DNA of 13,344 nt, from assembly GCA_002338145.1 (NCBI GenBank), contig DDHP01000089.1, forward strand, positions 1 through 13,344, read 5' to 3'. The first letter of the stretch is position 1. The number at the start of each line of letters is the position of its first letter. A model generated the notes under the pieces. That model did not search any database. It worked only from the letters and a program-made list of their open reading frames with translations, and was not told the DNA's origin. Shown piece after piece: positions 6,509 through 13,344 of this stretch. This stretch comes from Deferribacteraceae bacterium UBA1873. Its GTDB lineage: Bacteria; Chrysiogenota; Deferribacteres; Deferribacterales; Flexistipitaceae. A program made the translations under genes and the position numbers.

Positions 6509-8067
6509 GTGAAAACACCGGGCTTTTTATATTAAAAGAACTAATAAAACCTGAAAAAGAATTTGAAACACATATTTCACACGTTCTTATAAAAGGAAAC
6601 GATGTTTACAAGCTTAAAAAAAGTGTCGACTTCGGATTTTTAAACTTTAAGCTGGCTAAAGACAGGAAGCGTTTTTGCATACTGGAAAAAGAGCTTAATG
6701 AAAGATTCGCCGATAATGTTTATGAAAACACTCTGAAAATTGTCAGAAAAGGGAATAATTTTGATTTAGTTCCCGTAACAAGCACATTGACAGCCATAGA
6801 TTATGTAGTAAAAATGAAACGGATACCAGATGAAAACTTCCTGAAATCACGTATCGAAAAGGGCATGATTTCCGAATATAAAGCAAAAGATACAGGTCGG
6901 CAGATAGCAAAACTGTTTAAAGCCATAGAGACTCCAAAAGAGTCTGCTGAAGAACACAACGGATTGGATATTATAAGATTTAATTGTGAGGAAAATTTTG
7001 AACAAACACTGAAATATGTCGATAATTTGATTGATTCAGAAAAATATGAATATATACAGAATGCCACTTTGACATTTATAGATACATATGAAGAAATAAT
7101 CAGAAAAAGAGTTGATGAAGGTTTTGTGAAAGACGGTCATGGTGATTTGAGACTTGAGCATGTTTTTTTTGACGGAAATAAAGTGGGGCTGTTAGATTGT
7201 ATTGAATTCAACAGAAGGCTCAGATTTAACGATGTGGTTTCCGATTTTGTTTTTTTGTGTATGGAACTGGATCAGGAAGGGCTTTATAGTTTGTCTGATG
7301 CTTTTTTGGAAGGTTTTCTCAGTATATTTGATGATGAAGAATCGGCACAGCTTATCAATTTCTACAAATGTTACCGGGCATTTGTAAGACTTAAAGTTGC
7401 CTGTTTTATGCTTGATGCAAAAGGGGAAAAATGGGAAAATTATTCTGCAAAAGCAAAAGAGGTAAACAGACTGCTTAATTTAAGTTTCACTTACGCACTA
7501 AACATGTTTAATACCAATACCCTCATCTTTTCCGGTTTGATGGGAACGGGAAAAAGCAAAAATGCAAAAGCCTTCTGCTCTGAGTACCCTTCATCTCTTT
7601 TCAGCACCGATTATTACCGTAAAATTACTGCAGGAATCGACCCGGAGAAAAAAATATATGAAGATTTTGGTAAAGGCCTATATTCCGAAGCCAATACCAT
7701 AAATACCTACAAATATCTGGGAAATTTAGCTAAAGAAAAGAAAAATTTAGGAAGAATGGCAGTAATTGATGGCAGCTTTTCCAAAAAGGATTTTTTTGAT
7801 GCTTTTATTAACCACCACAACCTCCATGTTATTAACATAAACTTTACTGCCAGCGAGCAGGAGATACTAAGAAGACTGGGCAAGAGAATCACAGGCAAAA
7901 CAGTATCTGACGGGAGACCGGAATTATATGAGAAACAAAAACAAAAAGCTGAAAAAATCCCCTACCACCTGCAAATTGACACCACCGATGCTGACATTAA
8001 TGATAACTTAAACAAAATAGTAAAATGTGTAGCAGAGAAAAACTCCAAATACTCTCATGAAACATAA
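6505..8067 (+). CDS. Two-domain protein: APH-fold kinase fused to P-loop kinase
   Basis: A 520-residue cytoplasmic protein. The N-terminal half (about 15-330) looks like the aminoglycoside-phosphotransferase fold. It has KLKKSVDFGFLNF (36-48), a catalytic loop HGDLRLEHV with D214, and a metal-binding D231 in DCIEFNRRLRF. The usual Asn five residues after the catalytic Asp is H219 here, a variant I associate with this subfamily. The C-terminal part (about 335-505) is a P-loop kinase domain with Walker A GLMGTGKS (344-351), STDYYRK after strand 2 and IDGSFSK (421-427), similar to small-molecule kinases. Such fusions are widespread and often labelled bifunctional phosphotransferase/ATP-binding protein, yet the substrate is unknown and antibiotic resistance should not be assumed. 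It overlaps its neighbours by 4 and 11 bases. Confidence 0.85.
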   Translation: MSENTGLFILKELIKPEKEFETHISHVLIKGNDVYKLKKSVDFGFLNFKLAKDRKRFCILEKELNERFADNVYENTLKIVRKGNNFDLVPVTSTLTAIDYVVKMKRIPDENFLKSRIEKGMISEYKAKDTGRQIAKLFKAIETPKESAEEHNGLDIIRFNCEENFEQTLKYVDNLIDSEKYEYIQNATLTFIDTYEEIIRKRVDEGFVKDGHGDLRLEHVFFDGNKVGLLDCIEFNRRLRFNDVVSDFVFLCMELDQEGLYSLSDAFLEGFLSIFDDEESAQLINFYKCYRAFVRLKVACFMLDAKGEKWENYSAKAKEVNRLLNLSFTYALNMFNTNTLIFSGLMGTGKSKNAKAFCSEYPSSLFSTDYYRKITAGIDPEKKIYEDFGKGLYSEANTINTYKYLGNLAKEKKNLGRMAVIDGSFSKKDFFDAFINHHNLHVININFTASEQEILRRLGKRITGKTVSDGRPELYEKQKQKAEKIPYHLQIDTTDADINDNLNKIVKCVAEKNSKYSHET

Positions 8068-9049
8068 TTTTATTATAAAACAAATCAATTCAGCTTTTGA
8101 AGACACATCTTTCTTCGTAAAAAATATTTATAAGAAGAAAGCTTGCCTCTTGGACTGTGGGAGGTTGGGGAATATTACAAACAGTGAAGTTCTGAGTATC
8201 AGCGATATTTTTATCAGCCATACACATATCGATCATTTTTACGGATTTGACAGAATATTAAGAAGTTTTTTGCGCTCAAACAAAACAGTGAGGTTTTTCG
8301 GTCCTCCGGGAATCATCAATAACATTTGGGGGAAACTGCAGGGCTACACCTGGAATTTGGTAAAAAATTACAGATTTATTATAGAGGCAGTGGAACTAAG
8401 CAAAACCGGCTCCTTTAAAGGAGCCGTATTTAAGTCATATAACGAATTTCAGCCTGAAGAATATGAATGCGGAAAAGAAGTACTTAATTTGGGAGACGGT
8501 TTCACACTTGATTTTGACTTTTTTGATCACGGTACAATATCAGTGGGATACAGAATAAATGAGTTCATACATATTAATATCAAAAAAAATGCATGTGATA
8601 AATATGGTCTCATACCGGGCAAATGGCTGACCGAGCTTAAAGACAAACTAAGGAACAAAGAACTCACCGGATATATTGAAGTTAATACAAATAATGGATT
8701 GAAAGAGTATTCGGTAAAACAGCTTGAAGAAATGCTAATTATCTATTCCCCGCCCCAGGATTTAACATTTATGACAGATCTCGCCCCAACATTCGAAAAT
8801 TACAAAAAAGCGATAACGTTTGCAAGTAATAGCCATCTTCTGCTTATTGAAAGTATGTTTTTAAAATATGATATACTCCATTCCATAGTGAAAAAACATC
8901 TCACCGTGGCAATGGCTAAAGATATCTTTTATAAGAGTGGGAGTAAATATGTGAAATTTTTTCATTTTTCACCAAAAAATGAAATAAATAAAAGTGAATT
9001 TTTCCAATCACTGTATTCCGACATTAAACCTAAAATTTTTCGCAGCTAA
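8057..9049 (+). CDS. RNase Z-like metallo-beta-lactamase-fold hydrolase
   Basis: A 330-residue MBL-fold enzyme. Candidate metal ligands are H55, H57, D59 and H60 in SHTHIDHFYGFD, H158 in FDHGTISVGYRI, D241 in MTDLA and H303 in FHFSP. The accessory pair of RNase Z (a Glu and a His before the last ligand) also has counterparts, E265 (IESMF) and H281 (KHLTVAMAK). The segment YGLIPGKWLTELKDKL (183-198) resembles the region after GYRI in tRNase Z proteins. RNase Z trims the 3' end of tRNA precursors; an alternative role as another phosphodiesterase is possible because similarity elsewhere is modest. The start overlaps the preceding gene by 11 bases, and the stop lies 4 bases from the convergent smc stop. 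A perfect palindrome lies within it (8407-8426). Confidence 0.8.
   Translation: MKHNFIIKQINSAFEDTSFFVKNIYKKKACLLDCGRLGNITNSEVLSISDIFISHTHIDHFYGFDRILRSFLRSNKTVRFFGPPGIINNIWGKLQGYTWNLVKNYRFIIEAVELSKTGSFKGAVFKSYNEFQPEEYECGKEVLNLGDGFTLDFDFFDHGTISVGYRINEFIHINIKKNACDKYGLIPGKWLTELKDKLRNKELTGYIEVNTNNGLKEYSVKQLEEMLIIYSPPQDLTFMTDLAPTFENYKKAITFASNSHLLLIESMFLKYDILHSIVKKHLTVAMAKDIFYKSGSKYVKFFHFSPKNEINKSEFFQSLYSDIKPKIFRS
8407..8426. repeat. Perfect 20-bp palindrome inside the RNase Z-like gene
   Basis: CGGCTCCTTT is followed directly by its reverse complement. As RNA it can form an 8-bp GC-rich stem with a TTAA loop. It encodes residues TGSFKGA in frame, in a stretch without obvious catalytic role. No T-run follows on the plus strand, so it is not a typical terminator. 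Confidence 0.85.
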
Positions 9050-9053
9050 GCAA

Positions 9054-12000
9054 TCAGGCGCTGAATTCAGGCAAAGCGTTTTTGCTCAGGCTTACTGATA
9101 AAATTTTTGATACCCCGGGTTCCTGCATCGTAACACCATATAGAGAATCGGCATTTTCAATTGTCTTCTGATTATGGGAAATAATGACAAATTGCGATTT
9201 TTCCGACAGCTGCCTGACAATTTTAACAAAACGACCAATATTTGCATCATCAAGAGGAGCATCTATTTCATCCAAGAAACAAAATGGGGTGGGCTTATGT
9301 AAAAACATGGCAAACAAAAGAGTACATGCAGTCATAGCTTTTTCACCGCCGGAGAGAAGATTCATATTCTGTAGCCTTTTACCGGGGGGCTGAACAAAAA
9401 TTTCCACCCCTGTTCGAAGCATATCATTTTCATCGGTCAACTTTAAATCTGCTTTACCTTCTCCGAATAATATTTTAAAAATATTCAGAAAATGTTTTCT
9501 TACCGAATAAAAAGTTTCTTTAAACTGTTTAATGGTGTTATCATCAATTTCCCTGATCAATTCGTATATCGTATTTATAGCACTTTCCAAATCCTCCCTC
9601 TGCTTCACAAGAAAATCCAGCCGGTTACTTATTTCTTCATATTCCTGATCAGCTGCCATATTTAACGGTCCCAGATTTTCAATAGACTTCTCAACATCGC
9701 TAATTTTTCGCTTTACAGAGACAGGATTAAAACCGCTATCCTCAAAATCTTTTAAATCACGAAAAATATCGGTGGAATTATATTTTTCTCTGAACTCATC
9801 CTGTAAATCATTCATCTCTTTTTTAACCTGCGACAGTTGGAAGTAAAGTCTTTCTGACTCTTTCTCCTGATTAGCTATTCTGGATTTACTGGAATCGATA
9901 TCTTCACTTAATTTTTGCAGCTCAGATGTTAACGCTGCGATAGAACGTTCGTACTGCTTTTTCATGTCTTCACTTTCAATACGCTTTTTCTGGCATTCCC
10001 TGAGTTCTTCCTGCTTGTTTTGAAGCATATTGTTCCAGTTATCAATATCAACGCTAAGCAGCTTGGAAAGCTTCTCATTAAGCGACGAAATAGATTTTGA
10101 CGTTGTGAAAATCTCTTTCTCCACATAGTGTATCTGTTTATTCAGGCTGTTCACCTGCTCCTGGTATCCCCGAAGCTCTATTTTTATATCATTGAGCTCA
10201 TCTTTGTGCTCATCAATCTGATTATCCAAAAAATTAACCTTTTCCTGCAAATTTTCAATTTCTGTATCATACTCCTCTTGCTTTTTCGAGATTGTTTCCA
10301 GATCGCTGCGCAATGCTTCGTTTTTTGACTCCGTTGCTGTCATTTCACTCTTATACATTTCAATTTCGCCAGAAATAATACTGTATCGTTTTTCATCCCT
10401 TTCGAGCTCTTTCGTTATAATATCAAACTCATTTTTAATTTCATTTAGTTTTTTTTGTCTTGAATCCTTTGAATCTTTTATTTTATCCCTTTCCTTTATA
10501 TAAAGATTTTTCTGGCTTAAAAGCTCATCCTGTTTCTGTCTGTATTGTTTTAATTGTGTCTGGTATTCCTTAAGTTTTGTTTCCGCGGTCATAATGTTAC
10601 TTTTTAAATTAATAACAGATGTACTTTTATCACTGGAGCCATACTTACGGTAAATATGTTCATATTTGATCATATTTTCATAAAAGACTTCAATATCAGA
10701 ACTTAAAATAAATTTTTCAAAACTATCCAATTCATCAGTAAAAATAAACCTGTATGAGCCCTTAGCATTTGAAATATTATCAATAACCCTCGGCTTGCTT
10801 AAAATATTATCAGTATTTATAACCAAAACATCGCCAAATTCTTTAAGCAGCTCATAGTCCATACTGGAAAAATAATCAACGAGATATTTTATATCATATT
10901 CGCTAAATAGCTTTTCATCATCTTGGTATTCGTAAGTCTCTGACTTAAGCTGTTTGTTATACAACTCCAGCGACTTTTCCACCGCCGAATAATTAACACG
11001 TAAATCTTCAATTTTTTTTTCTATACCTGTTGTTTTATTATTAACCTCCTCAAGTTTTTCATCATAAGCTGATATTGATTTTGCCAAAACTGATATATCA
11101 CTTTCAAGTTCAGACATCTCAGCTTTAAGTCTGTCTTTGGTTAATTGGGCATTTTTTTTATTTTTCGACATTTCTTCCATTTCTTCACTGAGTTTGGCTA
11201 TATTGCGCTCAGAATTAGAGATATCTGTCTCGTTCCTGTAAATTTCATTTCTTATATCCGTTAATTTCTGGGTAAAGTCGAGATACATATCTTTATATTC
11301 GGCTAAACTATCTTCCGTTTCTTCTTTTTGAAATTCCAGCTCAGATATAATATCCGTTAAATCATCCATATTTTGTTGAAGAGATTCTTGTTTCTCTTTT
11401 ACATCAGCTAAGGATTGCTTAAATTTACTGCTGTCATCAGTCAAAATTTTCAGTCTTTCTTTTTTTTCATCTATTTCCTTATGAGACTGTTTTTTGGTTT
11501 CCTCTGCGCCGGCTATCCGGTTTTGTAAAATTTTTATTTCACTGTCACATTTATTGGTTTGCTCAATTAAAGATATCATCTTTTCATTGCAATCCTGATA
11601 CAATTCCTGTTGCCCGGACAACTCCCTCTTTTTAACTGCATAGCAGTCCTTTAACTCTTCCAGCTTATTTCTGGTGCTTGTTATATCTTTTAACAATGTA
11701 TCATACTGTTCACTTAGTACCGAGTGTCTGTTTTTACAGTTTTTGAAACTGTTGAAAAGAAATGTGAATATAAGATTTTTTTTCTTTTTCTGTAGCTCCT
11801 TATATTCATTCAGCTTTTGAAGCTGTGTTTCCAGCTGAAAAGACGTTTGCTTTACTTCAGAGATTATATCATTGACTCTGCTTAAATTTTCTTTTGTACC
11901 ACCAAGCCTTTTTTCTGCTTCTTTCTTTCTCTCTTTGAATTTGACAACACCGGCAGTCTCTTCAAAAAACTGCCTCAATTCCTCAGGGGAGGATTGAATA

Positions 12001-12455
12001 ATCTTTTCTACTCTCCCCTGCTCTATTATAGAAATACTTCTTGCACCTATCCCGGTGTCATAAAAAATTTCTTTAATATCCTTTAGTTTACACTTTCTGT
12101 TATTTATTAAATATTCTCTTTCACCGGTTTTATAAAATTTCCTGGATAAGGTTATTTCTGAAAATGTTCCCCATTTTGCAGTGATATCTTCACTTAATTC
12201 ACCAAGAGTCAGTGAAACCTGTGCAAAACCCGATGGTCTCCTGTTCTCAGAACCAGCAAAAACAATATCTTCCATATCAGAGCCCCGCAGCTCCTTTGCA
12301 CTCTGCTCACCAAAAACCCACCTGATTGCATCCAAAATATTGCTTTTGCCACTTCCATTAGGTCCAACAATACACGTGATGCCGCTGGGAAAGTCTATGT
12401 CTGTTTTCTCCACGAAAGATTTAAAACCTTGCAAAGTAATTCGCTTGAATATCAT
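9054..12455 (-). CDS. smc: Chromosome segregation/condensation ATPase SMC
   Basis: A 1133-residue SMC protein of bacterial condensin, which folds chromosomes with ScpA/ScpB; neither partner gene is in this window. The N-terminal ATPase half has MIFKRITLQGFKSF, Walker A GPNGSGKS (31-38) and the Q-loop at Q146 (IEQG). A coiled coil runs from about 172 to 507, the hinge from about 508 to 621, and the returning coil from about 622 to 958; the two arms are of nearly equal length. The C-terminal half has the signature LSGGEKA (1034-1040), Walker B with E1063 (FLDEIDAPLDD) and the switch H1094 (ISHNQ). The head is intact, so it should hydrolyse ATP. The hinge is short and lacks the usual Gly-rich dimer motifs. 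ATG is preceded by AGGT about 5 bases away. Total length is slightly below the common 1150-1200. Confidence 0.96.
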   Translation of the reverse strand: MIFKRITLQGFKSFVEKTDIDFPSGITCIVGPNGSGKSNILDAIRWVFGEQSAKELRGSDMEDIVFAGSENRRPSGFAQVSLTLGELSEDITAKWGTFSEITLSRKFYKTGEREYLINNRKCKLKDIKEIFYDTGIGARSISIIEQGRVEKIIQSSPEELRQFFEETAGVVKFKERKKEAEKRLGGTKENLSRVNDIISEVKQTSFQLETQLQKLNEYKELQKKKKNLIFTFLFNSFKNCKNRHSVLSEQYDTLLKDITSTRNKLEELKDCYAVKKRELSGQQELYQDCNEKMISLIEQTNKCDSEIKILQNRIAGAEETKKQSHKEIDEKKERLKILTDDSSKFKQSLADVKEKQESLQQNMDDLTDIISELEFQKEETEDSLAEYKDMYLDFTQKLTDIRNEIYRNETDISNSERNIAKLSEEMEEMSKNKKNAQLTKDRLKAEMSELESDISVLAKSISAYDEKLEEVNNKTTGIEKKIEDLRVNYSAVEKSLELYNKQLKSETYEYQDDEKLFSEYDIKYLVDYFSSMDYELLKEFGDVLVINTDNILSKPRVIDNISNAKGSYRFIFTDELDSFEKFILSSDIEVFYENMIKYEHIYRKYGSSDKSTSVINLKSNIMTAETKLKEYQTQLKQYRQKQDELLSQKNLYIKERDKIKDSKDSRQKKLNEIKNEFDIITKELERDEKRYSIISGEIEMYKSEMTATESKNEALRSDLETISKKQEEYDTEIENLQEKVNFLDNQIDEHKDELNDIKIELRGYQEQVNSLNKQIHYVEKEIFTTSKSISSLNEKLSKLLSVDIDNWNNMLQNKQEELRECQKKRIESEDMKKQYERSIAALTSELQKLSEDIDSSKSRIANQEKESERLYFQLSQVKKEMNDLQDEFREKYNSTDIFRDLKDFEDSGFNPVSVKRKISDVEKSIENLGPLNMAADQEYEEISNRLDFLVKQREDLESAINTIYELIREIDDNTIKQFKETFYSVRKHFLNIFKILFGEGKADLKLTDENDMLRTGVEIFVQPPGKRLQNMNLLSGGEKAMTACTLLFAMFLHKPTPFCFLDEIDAPLDDANIGRFVKIVRQLSEKSQFVIISHNQKTIENADSLYGVTMQEPGVSKILSVSLSKNALPEFSA
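10593..10934 (-). other. Hinge-coding segment of smc, divergent
   Basis: Codons for residues 508-621 interrupt the two coiled-coil arms. The encoded segment keeps a faint hinge pattern (YLVDYF...DYELLKEFGDVLVIN...ISNAKGSYRFIFTD) but is about 114 residues where 150 or more is usual. The late part, where most SMC hinges carry a G-x-x-x-G-G type turn, reads KYEHIYRKYGSSDKSTSVIN and has no such motif. Boundaries are set by loss and return of heptad character, so allow about ten residues either way. Confidence 0.6.
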
Positions 12456-12479
12456 GTTATACCTGCTGAAAATTTTCTT

Positions 12480-12508
12480 ACTATATCAATAAGTAGCTAT
12501 TAAAACAA
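12480..12508 (-). promoter_or_regulatory. Candidate smc promoter
   Basis: On the minus strand TTGTTT (12508-12503) and TATAGT (12485-12480) are 17 bases apart. The -10 matches 5 of 6 and the -35 matches 3 of 6. Transcription would begin near 12473, leaving a short leader of about 18 bases before the ATG at 12455 with the AGGT ribosome binding site. Confidence 0.5.
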
Positions 12509-12565
12509 TACTTTATATATTTTTATGAGACATTATGGTTCATCCCAACCTTTTTCAAAAAAACC

Positions 12566-12594
12566 TTGACAGTCCAAAGGTGCTAATTTATTTT
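12566..12594 (+). promoter_or_regulatory. Strong sigma-70 promoter of the cytochrome c peroxidase gene
   Basis: A perfect -35 TTGACA (12566-12571) and a -10 TATTTT (12589-12594, 4 of 6) stand 17 bases apart. Transcription would start near 12601, giving a leader of about 40 bases. The ribosome binding site AAGGAGGT (12629-12636) is near ideal. The intergenic region is shared with the divergent smc gene. I see no clear FNR- or Fur-type operator here. Confidence 0.65.
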
Positions 12595-12640
12595 AATTTA
12601 ATAGGTTAATTAATAATTTATTTTTTTCAAGGAGGTCAAC

Positions 12641-13344
12641 ATGAAGAAAGGTGTTATTTTTTCTGTACTAGTATTTGTTCTTGCTGCAAGCCTGGGTTTT
12701 GCCCAAAGCTCACTGATGGAACAGGCAAATGAATATTTTGAGCCTGTGCCCATGGGGGTACCGGAACTTGATGGCAACCCTGTAACCTACGACAAAATTG
12801 AATTGGGAAAAATGCTTTACTTTGATCCAAGGCTTTCAAAAAGTGGTTTAATCAGCTGCAATACATGTCATAACATCGGCCTTGGTGGTGATGACAATCA
12901 GGAAGTTTCAACGGGGCACGGATGGCAAAAAGGTCCCAGAAATGCACCGACAGTTTTTAACTCAGTTTTTAATATGGCGCAATTTTGGGACGGAAGAGCT
13001 GAAGACTTGGCTGCGCAAGCCAAAGGTCCTGTACAAGCCGGTGTGGAAATGAACAATACTCCCGAAAGAGTTATTAAGACGCTTAAAAGTATTCCAGAAT
13101 ATGTAGAGTATTTCAAAAAAGCATTTCCAGATGATTCTAACCCCGTAACATTCGACAATATGGCTAATGCTATTGAAGCTTTTGAAGCAACACTGCAAAC
13201 ACCGGATTCACGCTTTGACCAATATCTTAAAGGTCAGGAAAGTGCGTTAAATGATAAAGAAAAAGAAGGTTTGCAGGCCTTTATGGACAAAGGATGCGCC
13301 GGATGTCATTATGGTGTTAATATGGGTGGACTTGACTACTATAC
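12641..13344 (+). CDS. Diheme cytochrome c peroxidase, 5' part, runs off the window
   Basis: An open frame from ATG 12641 continues without stop to the window end (234 whole codons), so the gene is cut by the window edge and is not broken. A Sec signal peptide ends at GFA/QS (21/22). Two heme c sites are present: CNTCH (73-77) and CAGCH (219-223). Between them are family landmarks: STGH with H93, a residue that can act as heme ligand in resting enzyme, GPRNAPTVFN (98-107), the tryptophan motif QFWDGRA (114-120) and VEMNN with M137. The enzyme reduces hydrogen peroxide to water in the periplasm with electrons from small cytochromes or the quinol pool, protecting anaerobes and microaerophiles from peroxide. 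MauG-like relatives share the heme layout, but the close match to the peroxidase pattern makes them less likely. A strong promoter and ribosome site imply high expression. Confidence 0.95.
   Translation, partial: MKKGVIFSVLVFVLAASLGFAQSSLMEQANEYFEPVPMGVPELDGNPVTYDKIELGKMLYFDPRLSKSGLISCNTCHNIGLGGDDNQEVSTGHGWQKGPRNAPTVFNSVFNMAQFWDGRAEDLAAQAKGPVQAGVEMNNTPERVIKTLKSIPEYVEYFKKAFPDDSNPVTFDNMANAIEAFEATLQTPDSRFDQYLKGQESALNDKEKEGLQAFMDKGCAGCHYGVNMGGLDYY

Noticed and set aside
6505..8067. Aminoglycoside resistance gene
   Set aside because: Only the kinase fold is shared. The fusion to a P-loop kinase and the housekeeping operon context argue against an antibiotic-resistance role.
12898..13198. Minus-strand open frames opposite the peroxidase gene
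   Set aside because: The plus strand encodes an unmistakable diheme peroxidase here with two CxxCH sites. The opposite frames have no recognisable content.

Overview
This 13.3 kb window is AT-rich bacterial chromosome with densely packed, mostly housekeeping genes. Gene content and style resemble the Deferribacterota (Flexistipes/Deferribacter type): lipoprotein and murein-enzyme genes, class I FBPase, a diheme cytochrome c peroxidase with a Sec signal, and AT-rich codon use. That placement is an inference from style and has not been checked by alignment. No tRNA, rRNA, CRISPR array, insertion sequence or prophage gene is visible.

Region 1 (1-2422) starts with a 204-base non-coding leader carrying a candidate promoter. 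It is followed by an exported transglutaminase-like protein and an LPP20-type lipoprotein, and closes with a very strong hairpin terminator.

Region 2 (2423-9049) is a single run of seven same-strand genes separated by at most 14 bases or overlapping. In order they are a second, smaller LPP20-like lipoprotein, an MltC-like murein transglycosylase, class I fructose-1,6-bisphosphatase, endonuclease IV, a nicotinamidase-like cysteine hydrolase, a fusion of an aminoglycoside-phosphotransferase-fold kinase with a P-loop kinase, and an RNase Z-like metallo-hydrolase. The spacing says operon. The functions are mixed: cell wall, gluconeogenesis, DNA repair, NAD salvage and RNA processing.

Region 3 (9054-12640) is the chromosome-condensation ATPase gene smc on the minus strand. 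It converges on the operon with a 4-base gap, and a divergent promoter region lies upstream of it. Region 4 (12641-end) is the first 234 codons of a diheme cytochrome c peroxidase gene that runs off the window.

The most interesting feature is the envelope cluster at 205-4151. Two exported enzymes, one transglutaminase-like and one MltC-like, carry the same 11-residue repeat of aromatic residues directly after their signal peptides. Each sits next to one of two paralogous LPP20-like lipoproteins. I read this as a candidate four-protein periplasmic/outer-membrane system of unknown function. A second notable point is that the SMC hinge looks short and degenerate. A third is a perfect 20-bp palindrome inside the RNase Z-like gene.
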